This document shows, one piece after another, positions 23,761 to 36,403 of a stretch of 64,000 nucleotides of DNA. This DNA is from Cantharellus purpuraceus. Its lineage: Eukaryota; Basidiomycota; Agaricomycetes; Cantharellales; Hydnaceae. Both the position numbers and the translations under genes were made by a program. The DNA is taken from positions 186,001-250,000 of the forward strand of contig JALBUN010000003.1 of the NCBI GenBank assembly GCA_025174535.1. Reading direction: 5' to 3'. Numbering within the stretch: the stretch's first letter is position 1; each line of letters begins with the position of its first letter. A model generated the notes under the pieces. It made no database searches. It saw only the letters and a list, made by a program, of their open reading frames with translations, and was not told the origin of the DNA.

Positions 23761-24518
23761 GTAAGTACTTTGTGCACTTGCATTTTCAGTACAAATGGCG
23801 GATAGCTTAAGCTTTGAAGAACGTCCGCTTAAATTGCATAAACAGTATGTAAGTAACCATTCAACCAGGAGATCAATCTATCTTCAGCCTTTCGTTTCAG
23901 ACAACGAGTCTGCTCTTCTTCCTCATCAACAGAGCATCTCTTCTCTTGCTTTTGTTTGTGACATATTTAATGATGCAAGGTTTGTGTAAGCTGACGTCCA
24001 ACGTGATTTTTCGTTGTCTTTTAACACCAGTGCTAATAGTCTAAGAATGACGAGACTGTACAGATAATCTCAGCGTTTGCACAAACGGTGTCAAAACACT
24101 GAGGGAGGGAACGTGAATGTAGCTACTTAATAATCTTTCAAGAACAAAAAGAAGGATAAAGGGGTAAAACAAAAGAATGCTCTTGCGACTACGCAAGAGC
24201 CAAATACGGCGAACTACAAACATATGGTGACACGGGGTGACACGGTTTGTCACCTCAACACGTCCACACTCCTACAAATAGTATGTAGGACTAGATTTAC
24301 ATAACAACTGTATACATTTATCTCCAAAACAAGGCTGTGAAAAATTTGACCAACACTGTATAGCCCGTGTTATCTATGACATGTCGTCTGCGCTCTATCC
24401 GGTCTCTCGGATCCTTGCTTCTGCCTCCTTAGAGCGCACCTGTATGGAGCAGGGAAACCGCTGTGGGTGCCTAAAAGCCTCACGAAATCAGAGTCTTGCT
24501 TTGGCCTGAAAAATGCGC

Positions 24519-26299
24519 TTACAGGATGAACGCTGGTTCAGGATTGGTAGCGTAGTGAACATCAATTTCTTTGCCCTCTTTGTCTTTGGCAGGTTTGAAG
24601 GTAAATACGGCAAGCATGCTCGCAAGCTCGATCCAAACTGAAGATTCAGCTAGGTCACGTCCTGGACACACTCTTCATAGGAAGGGGAACTGTGAGCGCA
24701 TCATTTAAGAGACGCAATACCACATACCGCCGGCCAAACCCAAACGCCCCAGAGATTCCAGGGTCTAGCTCTTGTAACTTTCCTTCACTTGCCAAAAAAC
24801 GCTCGGGACGAAACACAAATGGGTCAGGATAAATCTTCTCATCACGTAGTATACCCCAGGCATTAGCGATTACAACCGAGCCTTTGGGAATTCTCCAGCC
24901 GCGGTATTCGTCTTCCTCGGTCGTGGCATGAGGTATTCCGGTGGCTAGTGGAGGTAACCAGCGCATCCCTTCCTTCATTATGGCCTCAATATATGGAAGG
25001 TGGGGACGGTCATCATAGGTTGGAAGGCGAAATGTCGGGGAAGCCGGGGAGCCAAGTACAGCATCAAGTTCAGCGTGGGCACGGGCCTGGATATCCGGGT
25101 TGAGAATGAGCGAGAGAATACATGACTGAAGGACAGAGACGGTAGTATCGGATGCGGCTAGAGTTAAGGTTAGTCATTGAAAACGGAAATTTCTAAGAAA
25201 TTCTAACAGTACCTGTGTACATGGTTGCAGCAACCTCCTTGATGTCTTGAAGTAGGTGCATTTGGGAATCATTTGTCAGCTCGGCCAAAGCATTAGAGAT
25301 AAATGAAGGCGGGGCAGTTCCAAGCTCCTTTAAAATAATACTTGTGACCCTACAGCGAACAGTACGGAGGAGGATCACTCACTACCCGCGCCTTCAAGTC
25401 CTCAAAGGGTATTCTTATAAGGTCCTGTGCTAACTTGCGTGTTTGCGCCGCAAACGCTTTAAAATTTGTTCCAGGAAACCATGATGGAATGTACTTGACT
25501 ACGAGCAGCAAAAGCATCTATTAGCACATAAGTTAGCTACGAATTGATGTTGGACTCACGCCACGGGAAGACATTGACCAAGTAGCCCCCTGGACTAACA
25601 CCTCGACTAATTTGGCTTAACATCCGATCGGCAAGCTCCACCAAAGGGTCGTTCACCGGTTGTACCTCATAACCATAGGCAACGCCAAGAATGATGTTCG
25701 CAGCCGCATGCTTCAAGTGAGCCTTTAGCTCTGTCGGGTCATGCAGCAGCGACCTCAGAAGAGTATGCGTCGTTGTGACTTGCTGCTGGAGGAACACGAG
25801 AGCAGTAGTGGGATTGACGAACCGGGTAAAGAGACGACGGTGTCTTCTCCAGCTTGGTGTATACGACTTCATGGCAAATGTCCAGTCTGCATCCATGCTA
25901 TTCATTATGTAGAGGATCGGTAACACAAATGGCAGAAGCTTCAGAGACACATGCTTACAGGTTACGCTCATGCATCATCGGCACGTAAGGCCGGGCAGAA
26001 TAGATAGCGGAGCGCTGCTCAAGCAACTCACTTGCAGCTTCGACAGAGTTGAGGACAATGATATGCTGGCCAAGAGCGCTAACATGAACTACATCACCGA
26101 ATTCTTTTCCCCATCTTCTATAGGTCTCATACTCATGACAGGTGGGCAAATCTAACACATTTCCCAGAAGCGGTAGAGGTCTGGGACCAGGTGGGAATGG
26201 CAATTTGGAACGGGAGGTACTGTGCTGACGATAAAGATGTAGTATGATCCCTGCGATTACCAAAAAACAGCCCAGGAGGATAGATAGGAATTGAGACAT
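24519..26299 (-). CDS. Cytochrome P450 monooxygenase, complete
   Basis: A full-length microsomal P450 of roughly 510 residues. I start at 26,299 (MSQFLSILLGCFL) because it opens directly on the membrane anchor; an ATG 18 codons upstream is less likely. In order: anchor; LPFPPGPRPLPLLGN hinge; DADWTFAMKSYTPSWRRHRR in helix C; a helix I region with AASDTT; the ExxR region with KEGMRW; RPERF; and FGFGRRVCPGRDLAESS around the heme Cys. An intron splits the Arg codon just before V-C-P-G, and other introns follow MMHERNL and VFPW; all give continuous frames. The stop is at 24,519. The product is likely a secondary-metabolism or detoxifying enzyme; the substrate is unknown. It neighbours a related broken copy at 27.7-28.9 kb that shares the intron position in the heme loop. 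Confidence 0.93.
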
Positions 26300-27736
26300 G
26301 CTGAATTGACCAATGATCTTGATGCTATAAGTCCTTGGTGACGCTCCAGACAACTCAAGGGGTGGTGTCTAGCAAAGGCTGTCGCTGCAAGCTAAATGAT
26401 AAGGAGAACCAGCAGGCAACAACTCATCCATCATTACGGCTATTATGCGCATTACTAGTATGTGCTCGCTGCATGACAGCTAGCGCTTAGCACACAACAT
26501 TACTAACCACCCAAGCTTGAGCCGAACCAAGCGGCCACTGGCAGGACAAGCGCAAACCATATGGGAAGTAAGAAATCAGAGTCTCTATCTAGCATGCCCA
26601 ACACCAGCCATAGGACATTCAGCATCAGGTCGAGGAAAACCATATACTTACTTAGTTGGATGGCGGTGGCGTCGCGACGTAATGGATTGTCACAGTAAAG
26701 AACCGCCGGTTAGCTTACGCGCGCGCAAAGCTTGCCCCACAACCCCATGCGTTCTCGGATGTTCCTTGATCAAGCCGTTGTACACTCTCATGGCTTAAGA
26801 AAGAGTATATATATTTAAGGACGTGTCGAAACCATCTCTAAATCAATAGAGTAAACGGTGTAAATTATTCGTAGTGACAAAAAGAGGTGAAATCATCGGA
26901 AGGCTTTAATTCCGCGTAGAGCAAATTTCAAATCAGGCTGTGAGTCTAATATCTGATGGAATCGAACGAACCTTCGCAGCTTTGGTTCCTTGCAAGCCGG
27001 AAAACAATGCCAAAAAGCAGCAATGAGCGTTGGCGTCTGTTACAATTCCTGTGAAGTCATGATTTTGTGCACGGTAATTACTTACTCAACGTTTGAACCC
27101 AACTAGCATGTCTCTGTGAGTTGCACCTAACTTAATGAGTAAAAATCCCATGGTTTCGTATGAGTAAATGTGAGGTGTGTAGAATATTATATATACGCAG
27201 CAGAGATACTCAGTCTCAATTGTACGAAGACTAATATATTATTGTCTAGCCTAGAAGAAATACTATAAAAGGACGATTAGTTCGTTATTAAACTATGAGG
27301 GAGGGACTATAGTACGAACCTCAGTCTCGATTGTACAAAGACTGAGGAAAATATAAACGAGTGGAATTTTTCTCTTATATATATCTCCGGCGGCATCCAT
27401 AAACAGTTAGTGCCACCGCTCCGGCTGTAGGACTGTGGACCGCCGTGGATCCAAACAAATGCGTCGACGCGTCCATGTTCAACAAGGTGGGGTCCTAATA
27501 AGAAGTTACTGTGCATACGAAGTAGCCAACAGCATGAATACATTTTCGCCAATCACAAAGACAGAGAAATCTCTGGGGACGGATGAGAAGGTTGAGGGAC
27601 TTCAAGATATGGATTCAGAAATATGACACTTGCCTCTCTCATTTCAAATATTAGCCAACCAGCAGTTCCTGAGAAGAAGACCCATGCTTCTTCTGTATTT
27701 CGATGAGCCCCAAGCAAACGTGATGGGAGTTGGCCA
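26300..27736. other. Intergenic region between the two P450 loci
   Basis: AT-rich sequence with no supported exon. It contains copia-LTR-like stem-loop fragments at 27,205-27,240 and 27,320-27,345 (AGTCT...AGACT). The first 100-200 bases are the likely promoter of the complete P450. Confidence 0.5.
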
Positions 27737-28890
27737 TCATTGGAAGCGAATGGAGCCAACGATTGTATGGGGCGATAAAGAATAAACATTAGTATTGAAA
27801 GGAATGTGTGGTAGGAATTGATAGACCTGGGTTGGTATTAGCAAGTGCTTTGAAAGGGCTAAAACGAAGCATGGCAACGATGCCCACATGCACAACACTG
27901 CACAAGAAGCGACTTTGCTGGAGAGATGACGGATCCCAAGCCTTGGGAAGATAGAGCATGGAAAACTCTTGGGTCCCCTGAAGCCAGCGTGAGTCCCCTA
28001 ATATTTAGAAAGGGCAGAGACTCACGATATCAAGCCCGACTCGTATCTGATGTCGGCCGGTATTACTTTCCCATCCTCGTCTTTCGCTGGAAAGATATCA
28101 AATGCATGGAGAATAGATGCAATGGCCAACCATATTGAGTTGTCCGCCACATAACGGCCAGGACAGATGCTGTAGCTGAAGTCAGGACAGATCTCAGCAT
28201 GACAGGAATCTTCAAAGAACCACACCGTTGTCCCAAACCAAATTGTGCGACCGGATCGATAATGTCCCCTCGCAGGAATCGCTCAGGCTCAAATTCATCA
28301 GTCCTTGGGCCGTATACTTTCTCGTCGGGAAGTATCGACCTCGAAACAACGCTCGTTCATACCGTCTCTGAATAAGGCAGCGCAGACATACCAGGCATTT
28401 ATGAGGACAGTGCTTCCAACTGGGATGAAATAATTTCCATACACTTGGTAGGGCATTAGGAGGCCATTCGGTCAAAATCTAGGTGGTGGAAAAACCTACC
28501 ATCATCTCGTGTTGATCGATGTGCCACGCCCAATAGGAGTGTTGGATGCCATCTATGTACTTCTTTGTGTATCGCGCTGAATAGGGAAGACTCTTGCGAT
28601 CGTCAAGCTCGGGAAGACGATCCATACCAACGACTGAATCAAGTTCTGTCTGTGCCTTCTTTTGGACTTTGGGATAAAGAATCATCGTTAACATGAATGT
28701 GGACAATGCCACAAATGTCTGTATATGTTGGTCATCGACCACAGTTCGATGAGCCTCTGCTGATGTGCATACCGTATCAGTTCCTGCGGCATATGTGTCA
28801 GCGGTGGTATTGCGAATGACCTCTTGATTTCCAGTACCATTCCAGACTGCCACTCCCGTTGCTGCATACCGAAGTTTAGTAGTGATCAGC
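27737..28890 (-). pseudogene. Cytochrome P450 pseudogene, 5'-truncated and frameshifted
   Basis: Only the C-terminal half of a P450 is present. Exons read in order: helix I with TADTYAAGTDT, an intron, then TFVALSTFMLTMILYPKV and PELDDRKSLPY; a one-base frameshift; then KEVHRWHPTLLLGVAH (ExxR helix); an intron; VYGNYFIPVGSTVLINAW; an intron; PDEKVYGPRTDEFEPERFL; and FGLGQR split by an intron before ICPGRYVADNSIW. The heme Cys and ExxR are intact. The Arg codon is interrupted by an intron exactly as in the complete P450 at 24.5 kb. The first ~280 residues are missing, and the C-terminal frame runs past the usual end to 27,737, so the normal stop appears lost. All of this argues for a non-functional copy. 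Confidence 0.8.
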
Positions 28891-29083
28891 ACCCACATGG
28901 AAAGGAAAAATCATGCGCGTGAGTCCCAATCCTAGTGAGCCAGGTCCTTCAGAATCAAATTTGAAAACATGTCATGTTCACGAGTACGGCACCGGAATCG
29001 AAAGTAATAAGTACATGCATAAGATTATATCAGGGTATACCAATACTCTACTGCCACATGTATCTACATGTGTGCGTGCTATC

Positions 29084-30164
29084 TCATAATGAACTCCATC
29101 GCAGGAAGTGTATCGTCACTAATATCAAGCCAAGTAAGCCGGAGACTTGTGCACGAGGCGTCCCTACGTCAAAAAGAGGGGCTGCTGATCCAATGGTTTG
29201 ATTCAAACAGTCTAAGAACGTGCTGTTGAGGTTCGATGGAAGAGGTGTGTCAGGCGCGTTATCATCAGAAGAAAAAACTGCTGTATCATTGTATCCGTCC
29301 AACGTGAGGACGATGCTGCTTGCACGATAGTATTGAATGGCCTGCTCCGGCTTGGGCTGTGTTGAGTCAGAAGTATTGTAGGGAACGGCAGAGATGGAGG
29401 TAGTGCTGAGAGAACAATTTGCGGTGATAGATGCAATGAGTGCCTGGACAGTGACGTTGTCAGACATAACACGGTATGTATTTGAGCCATCAGGAGGTTG
29501 GAACGGAGCATCGACGAGGGCGCCGCCTGGACGTGAGGAATTGGTTGGATCTCCATACTATGAATAGCATCACGTTTTTGAGACGAAAGGATCGGAATGC
29601 GACCACATTATTCACCTCTTGCGAATGAAATCGGCTATTTGCGCCTATGCCTGCCGCTGCACCGAACGTTATAGGCCAGAAACCGAACGGGAAACCGCGA
29701 CCAGCTATCCCTGGTGTGCTTGTACCGGGGTAGCCGCTCCCATATTGTCTTGTGAAGCCCATGGTTCAGTGTGTGGCAACTTGAGCCAAAGACGTAGAAG
29801 AATCCGACAAACCTGGATCCAAAAACGTCATTTCTTGTCCCTCCTCCAAACAAACGACCAGAGAACAGCTGGCCAGAAGGTATAGTTCCAACCTTTGTTG
29901 AACCGCTCCCATAGGATCGAGCGGTTGATGTTGAACCTGAGGCAGACTTCACAGAAACCGAAGATGAGCCTCCACCCCCTCCCGACGGTCCGCCGCTTTT
30001 GCCGCCACCACCGCCTTTACCTCCACCACCGCCACCTGGAATTCGCACGGGACATTTGAGAATAACTTAAAGGACAATGAATGGGTTGAACACATCCACT
30101 CACCCCTCCGTTGCAAGTTACGCGCGCTGGGATTCAGCCATGCGGTTATGAGTGGGATGTACAT
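29084..30164 (-). CDS. Glycine-rich basidiomycete surface-type protein, paralogue X2
   Basis: Same exon plan as X1: MYIPLITAWLNPSARN start at 30,164, a Gly-rich block with GGGKGGGGGKSGG, SVSVKSASGST, YGSGSTKVGTIPSGQLFSGR, then QYGSGYPGTSTPGIAGRGFP and FGFWPITFGAAAG. The final exon carries EQAIQYYRASSIVLTLDGYN, CLNQTIGSAAP and the hydrophobic GLLGLILVTIHFL tail ending RWSSL. It is collinear with X1, with most differences in the Gly-rich block and scattered substitutions. All joined exons stay open, so both copies look functional. The truncated P450 lies immediately downstream of its stop (below 28,890). Confidence 0.7.
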
Positions 30165-30499
30165 TACTGTGAACCTGGGTGGTTCGTGACTGTGCCGGGT
30201 GGGTGAGGTGAGTGCGGAATTAAGTTGCCGTTAGCTCTTGTATATATAGATTGTCATTTCAAAAGGTCATTGAACTCACGTAATCCCAAACGACGCTGAC
30301 GTCGAGGTGACTAGTTGGCTACTTTGACGCCTTCTTTGACAGGTAATGCCTAGTCGGAGCTATCAGGGACGTCTGAGTCCTGATACATTTATAGATGAAC
30401 CGATGACGACACAGCCATACGTATAATTTAGCCTTTGTCTTCCGCGCTCTACATGTCGAATATCACTCTTTCACGGACTTGGCTTCATACATCTGCAAC

Positions 30500-31740
30500 A
30501 CCACCCACTGCTAATGATGGGGTTTCTCCCGTTTGTTGTTGCTGATGACAGATACAGTGGACGTTTTCACGATGCATGGCCCAAGCATGGACTGGAACGA
30601 CCATGGGACGTGAACAGACACCATCAAGTATCCTGCTGCATATGTCTCAGATTGCATATCCTAATAGCCACCCCTTATGCTATGCATTATAGAAACCCTA
30701 CTTTACACTGGCATTGCGAGTCGGTTTCATTCCAGAACCTGTACATGGAGAGCGCACAGCTCTCTGTTGATCCATGCAGTATTCACAGGCGTGAGGCAGT
30801 GGCTATGCCTTTTAGCCACGTTATCCACCCAATCTGACATTCTGAACCATCATTTTTCTTGGCTCACTCATTTCACGGCCTTCTGCCTGAATACCTGGAT
30901 CTTATGCTACATGCCCCTGATTTTGGTGATGAAAAACGTGTCACAGCAATCCTGTCGACAGAGGAGATGTATCTAGAGCCAAGATCGAGCCCCGGGGCCA
31001 CCTACTTGAGACATTTTGACGTCAATTGGGTCACTGTTGTGGCCACTTTGGGACTGACCCGAACCGACCCAGGATAAGACTTGAACAGCGTGCAACTCCT
31101 CTTACTATCAAGAATGTCTGCGGCTTCTAGCAACGATGCAAATCACGGTCATCCCCCATTCCTTCTGCTGGACATCATCCATTGCCATCCTAATGGCATG
31201 CACAGGTTAATGAGCCGCAACGAGGGAAATTCGGGCGTCCAATGCAAATCTAGTTTCACTACCAGCACTACCAGTACAGCCTGCAGCCATCCCCATTTTT
31301 CTGGCTCCTCGGCAACAGGCTTGTCTGAAGGAACCCTTCACCGCCAATCTCCTCATCGGTACTCCCTGGACGTGATATAAACGAACGTCCATTTTATGAC
31401 CGGACATGCACCGCTGTGGGACTCTGCATGTATTGCCGCCAATAATTGATATAGCTTCCCATCTATGCCAGTGAATGCAGACAGCGGTGTTCCACAGTTT
31501 ATAGTATACTTGGACCCACGGGTTTGTCTTCTCGATCTCTGTTCAGCTACACGGGTACGCTATTCCCGGAGAACGGATGGCGGCGGCGTTAAGATGTACG
31601 TTAGATCAATTAAAGTTGTGTGTTCTCCTGAAGCATTTGAAGGCATTTTGTATGATCCACGTCCTATGCAACTGCCGCCGAATCACAAGCCACACATGGA
31701 TGATCTTGGGCCCTAGCACATGCGCATGAACAGCTTAGCG
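30500..31740. repeat. Upstream module of X2 (duplicated region, copy 2)
   Basis: Collinear with 22,010-23,760: CAGATTGCATATCC..., GAGATGTATCTAGAGCC, GATATAAACGAACGTCCA, and GGCATTTTGTATG-CC-ACGTCCTATGC near 31,660. It lies upstream of X2 as copy 1 lies upstream of X1, so gene and upstream region were duplicated together. Confidence 0.7.
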
Positions 31741-32000
31741 GATGGAGCACTCGATTATCAGTTGTATCGAAGAACATATTCGTACGGGTGCATTCCAATC
31801 GCTAAACACGAATACCAATAACATCCCTTCTTTCGCTTCTATTTAGATATTTGACGCACCTGTGTAATATCGAGGACGGTAGCTCAAATATCGGGCTCTT
31901 GATGCCGTGAACGCAGAGCATGATATAATCTTGAAACAATAGTAGTACACGTTATTGCAGCATTCCCCAAACACTACAAGTAAACCACTATGGTACCAGC

Positions 32001-33180
32001 CTACTCCGAAAGCTCCATAAACTCGATATCTCCCAGATATGCGCGCTCGACTTCCGCTACGACACTCTTCATAGCTTGAACAAAAGAAACATGAGCACTT
32101 GTGCCGCCGGCCACGAAGAGGGCACAAGGCACCTTCTTGTCTTTTGATACGTCTTTCGGGTGTGCCAGCACTACAGCGCCAGCATCTCCAGGAAATCCGG
32201 ACGATCCACCCACAGAAATGACACGATAGCGTAGTCATACCTGCGTATTCCAGGTTCGTCGCGTGGGAGCCTATACAACGACCTGGCACCATTGACAGTG
32301 CCGACAGTACAGCCCGTCGTACGTCCTCTCTTTGAAACAGTGAGCCCTGGAATGAGTGGATGTATATTTGATTGCGTATGAGGGCCTTCTCTAACCGGCC
32401 ATCGTTTTTTGGTATGGGAAAGAGACGTAATGGTTGTCTCTCGGATAAACCTCCAATATGGCGCAGTTATTCGATGCGCGTGCTAGTGACTGACTCGAAC
32501 TTCTTTTCTTCGGCTGACTCCCATCCCGTACGAAATTGGAATACTTACTTCCTTCTGTCTTGAGCTCTTCTGTGGAAGTTGACTGCACCCCAAAAGCTAA
32601 TCTCACAGTGCGTGCCAATTCAAAAGTCTTCGAGGCTTGGAAGAAAATTTTCTAACAGGTTGGAGCGGGGGCTCCCAATTGTCAGGACTGGCTGTACCAT
32701 CGCTGTCTGCACCACCGCTGTCATGGCATCTCGCAATCTGGTATAAAAGGTCACTCGGATAGGTAATGAGAGGAAAGGTGGATTACGTATGGAACGTCGA
32801 GACTTGGAAGAAATTCTTTTAACCGGTTGGAGCGGGGGTTCCCAAATCTCAGGACTGGCATCAATGTCATGGTATTTCGCAATCTGGTATAAAAAGTCAA
32901 TCGCCGCGAGCACGTGTAGTGTCAACTAAAGCCGACCCAAACAAATTGATCTCGTAGGGCTCTTTTGACCCTATGAGTTGTTCAATCTGATCCGCAACAC
33001 TGCTCATGATGTCCAGAGAGCCTTTGATAGCGTAATGGCCCACAGGAGGCGGCTGGTAAAGGTGGTCGCCATCTGCAAGGTCTCTTATATGCGGCGTATG
33101 CGAGGACGTATAGGCTAGAATTACAAGTCAGCCTTGAATTTGATGGGAAACAGAAGTCGCTCACTGAAACAGGATCCATT
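32001..33180 (-). CDS. Unidentified gene, exon structure uncertain
   Basis: I do not recognise a family. Exon-like stretches on the minus strand include DLADGDHLYQPPPVGHYAIK followed by SVADQIEQLIGSKEPYEINL (about 33,100-32,930), ARTVRLAFGVQSTSTEELK (about 32,615) and a final block with GGSSGFPGDAGAVVLAHPK and VPCALFVAGGTSAHVSFVQA ending FMELSE at 32,001. They look like real protein but I could not join them with confidence. The middle holds a degenerate duplication (32,645-32,760 against 32,800-32,900) that repeats GGGAGCCCCCGCTCCAACC with small changes. It may be a decaying gene. Confidence 0.35.
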
Positions 33181-33239
33181 ACCTAGCTTCCGCAACAAGG
33201 AGGGAAGTAGGGTGGTACCAAGCCACTGACTGTGAAGAG

Positions 33240-34112
33240 AAGTGCGCGCAGAAACTCATGCTTTATACACAGTCGGGTCAAATTCACGCTGAGTCCGTGG
33301 CTTCAAGTACTGTGACGCAGCCTTTGTTTCTTCTTGCACACCAACGCCTAAAATTGTGGAATATAATAATCATTCACCTATCCACAACCCAGAGGGGGGA
33401 TTTTATGGTTCTCAGATACAGTGGACAAACATGGGACACGAGCAGTCCACACTATGTAACAAAGTCCGTACTATTGACCCTGGGATAGTGTGTATAGCGT
33501 GAGCGATGCCTTGTAGTCAACAACGTCGACAGCAGGTTGTTAGTGGAGAGTATTGAAAACTTCTTGTGCTTATGTAATCGCCCTAATCAACATTTTGTAA
33601 ATAAGTACGGAGTCCCCACGCGCAGTGTTGGGCGCCTGGGCGATAGCTACGCTCGTTCATAGAAAGGATAAACTGTATCATTCTCTGTCACTATGCCTCT
33701 TCAGATTCCAGATTGCACAGCCCCATTACGCCATGCCTTATAAGTCAACTGTACATTGCCTTATCGAGTCGGTTTCATTACAGAACCTGGCAATACAGCT
33801 CTGTCGATGCAGTGTAGGCGATGACTATGCCTTCGATCACCATATTCAGCCCAATGGCCATCCATGCAATCTGAACCACCATTTTCTCTTCGCTCGCTCT
33901 CATTTCAGCCCTCCGCCTAAATCCCTGAATCCAACCCTACGTGTCACTGCTCTTGGTGACGTATGACAGCCATCCTGTGGACAAAGGTGACATATCTAGA
34001 GCCCAGATGAGCCCTTGTCGGGGCCACCTAGTCAATTTAATTAGCCGATACAGTTTGAACAACTGGGTCGCTGCTGTGAACACTTTGCGACCGACTGACC
34101 AGCTCAGATGTC
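33240..34112. repeat. Third, partial copy of the X upstream module without an X gene
   Basis: Matches copy 1 from the ACTCATGCTTTATACACAGTC segment (21,768) through CAGATTGCACAGCCCCATTA to GACATATCTAGAGCCCAGATG and CACTTTGCGACCGACTGACC. There is no X coding exon next to it; its far end abuts the 3' end of the GH71 gene at 34,221. This copy is a remnant of a larger duplication. Confidence 0.7.
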
Positions 34113-34220
34113 ACGCCGCCAATCACCAGATTGAGCAAGAGGCAAACAAGTTCCACGCCACAATCAAAGAGATAACGGCCGTTGCGACATCAAAACAAGA
34201 CCCAGAGCGCTGTGATCTCC

Positions 34221-35909
34221 TCAAGAAGACGCGGCAGCAACAAATGCATTGAAATTATACGTTTCAGGGTGTGTTATGAAATTGAAACCTATCGGGTTCA
34301 GTTCAATCAAGCTGGCTTGATCCCGTGAGAGGTTGGCCGACTGGGGTCCTGGCCTACAGGGCAACTTGAGTTTGGTTACACCACTGGAAACTTCAAAACA
34401 TTGGCGCGCCGAGCCCGAGATCAGTGTGACCTGCGCAGGAGCAATCGCGAAGACAACAGCCCAAAGGTAGTCCTGAGTCTATCCAATGATTCGTACTTTG
34501 TTAGCAGAAATTAAGATATGGTGGACATACCCAATGAGAATTTTTAGGCCGAGGTGCAGCTGGGTTGCTGGCATTTGCTGATGCTGCATGAGGTCTGGCC
34601 CAAAGGTATATTCTGTCCTTGTGTAAGACTGGGTACGACCCAGTCTTGAATGCCGTTGCGTAGTATCCTGTCATTTCTAGCCATCCTGATCACATTTCAA
34701 TGACATTTCGCAATAATATGTTCATGCCACATACCTTGATGTTCAAACCCGTCAACCCAGGCTTGAGAATTTGGTTGATCAGATCGGATGGGTCCTATGT
34801 AATGGGATTCTCCGTAGTCTGCGTGAATAGTCCGATTTATCACCACATGTTCTGCATTTCAACTGAGACGTACCGTTCCAACTCAGGATCTGCACGATAT
34901 CAATATGCTCCCGACCTTCCACTAGCATCTCCCAGCGTTTGTTGTAGAGCCATTCATCCCCACGATAGATCCAATTCTTATTCCATGAATCAGGCCCATA
35001 ATGCTGCAAATAGGGCAGACAGAAAAAATTGGAAAAAGGGTTGAACGAATGAAATAACGCACAGTGAAAAACCATGGACTAACAGCAGCCATATACGTCT
35101 TACCACTGTTCATCTCTATATGTTGTCTATCACTTTTAAAATCGATTCCACAATTTCCCATGGGCCAGCCACCATTCCACTATATCCGAATCGAAACAGA
35201 TATGGTAGAGCGGTTAGGAAGAGGGTCTGAAAGGAACACTCACATTGAAAGAGCCATCAACAACATCATCATTGATCAGCGAGATGTCGAAGAATGAAGG
35301 AACGAAATGTACCTGCAATGTGACAAACAGGGGGTATGTTGAGATTATTGTCTATGCCAGATTTACACTCACTGGCGGCATTGCATCTGTGATCACACGT
35401 CGCCATCCAGCAGCCACACTCCTCTCCCCGAATGTGCACTTCTCGCCTCCAAATGTACTCACGACGACGTTTCCATTCCATCTCAGTTGGTTTGGACTAG
35501 TCGCACAAGTCTTTATCAAATCTCTCAAGAAGGTAGCATCGGAGTTGGATGACCCGGGGAGAGATGTCATATCGAAGGAAAGAAAGAGCTTGAAAGAGGT
35601 TCCTAATGCAGCAGCATAAGCGGCTGCTATTTGCTTTGCCTGCCATGAATTGTTGCCAACATTGAGAGCGAACCCATCGATGCCGTGCAAGGACGCAAGT
35701 TGAATGTCTTCGGTCCACTCAGTAGCAGTGTATGACTAGCCGACTAAAGTTAACATTTTTGCAACGTCCATCAGGTTGTAACTTACATATGTATTTCCAA
35801 CCATATGGTGAGCGACAACCAACTTTGCACATTGAGGTCGGACTGGTATCACAAGCAGCGGGGACTATAACTACACACCGCAACTGAAATCATGACAATA
35901 GCTCACCAT
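34221..35909 (-). CDS. Glycoside hydrolase family 71, alpha-1,3-glucanase (mutanase)
   Basis: Hydrolyses alpha-1,3-glucan in fungal cell walls. GH71 landmarks in order: KLVVAHHMVGNTY, an intron, SYTATEWTEDIQLASLHGID, GFALNVGNNSWQAKQIAAAY, FKLFLSFDMTSLP, WNGNVVVSTFGGEKC, then PSFFDISLINDDVVDGSFN, WPMGNCGIDF, KTYMAAVSPWFFT, an intron, HYGPDSWNKNWIYRGDEWLY, REHIDIVQILSWN, an intron, DYGESHYIGPIR, AWVDGFEHQG, an intron, WLEMTGYYATAFKTGSYP, YLWARPHAA, and the C-terminal strand block ending NFNAFVAAASS at 34,221. At least six introns are implied and every join keeps frame. I see no signal peptide: the exon before KLVVAHH is short, and the ATG at 35,909 with a 43-base intron is only one option, so the 5' end is uncertain and an upstream exon may be missing. 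Confidence 0.9.
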
Positions 35910-36403
35910 GCCTTTTGAAGAATGATGACAGTTTCCAGGAGCCAAAGCGTTTTTGAGACGGAGCGTCTGCAGCCATCCTTGTTGTAATTGTCGACTCGTC
36001 ACGGTAACATCCGAGTCCGCCGCCGCGTGAAGTGTGCCACACCGTGATGATTTTTTGTTATCCATCAGCCTCGAATACGCATCTGCCTAAGTTGGGTGCT
36101 GGTGGACACAACAACTCTTTTCTTTGTAGCCTCCCTTGTTCGGAGCGGGGACTTGAAGACGTTATTCTTTTGACATCATCTCTCTTATTCCCTAATTTTG
36201 CACAATTAGGCTGAGCGCCGTAGTCAAAGTAGGATCTAATAAAGGACAACAACTCGACTTCGACATAAACAGCTATGTTCATGGTAATAAGATGTTTATA
36301 ATGAGTGACCCGTTGCCTGATCCGCTTCGCAGCCCTCAAATGCATTTTCATCTCTTGTGATTGATGGCCTCGTCAAAAAGAACGATGTCCGTATCTCATT
36401 GAC
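35910..36403. other. Divergent intergenic region between GH71 and kinase-like pseudogene
   Basis: No supported coding sequence other than the possible 5' exon of GH71 on the minus strand. It would hold promoters in both directions. Confidence 0.4.
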
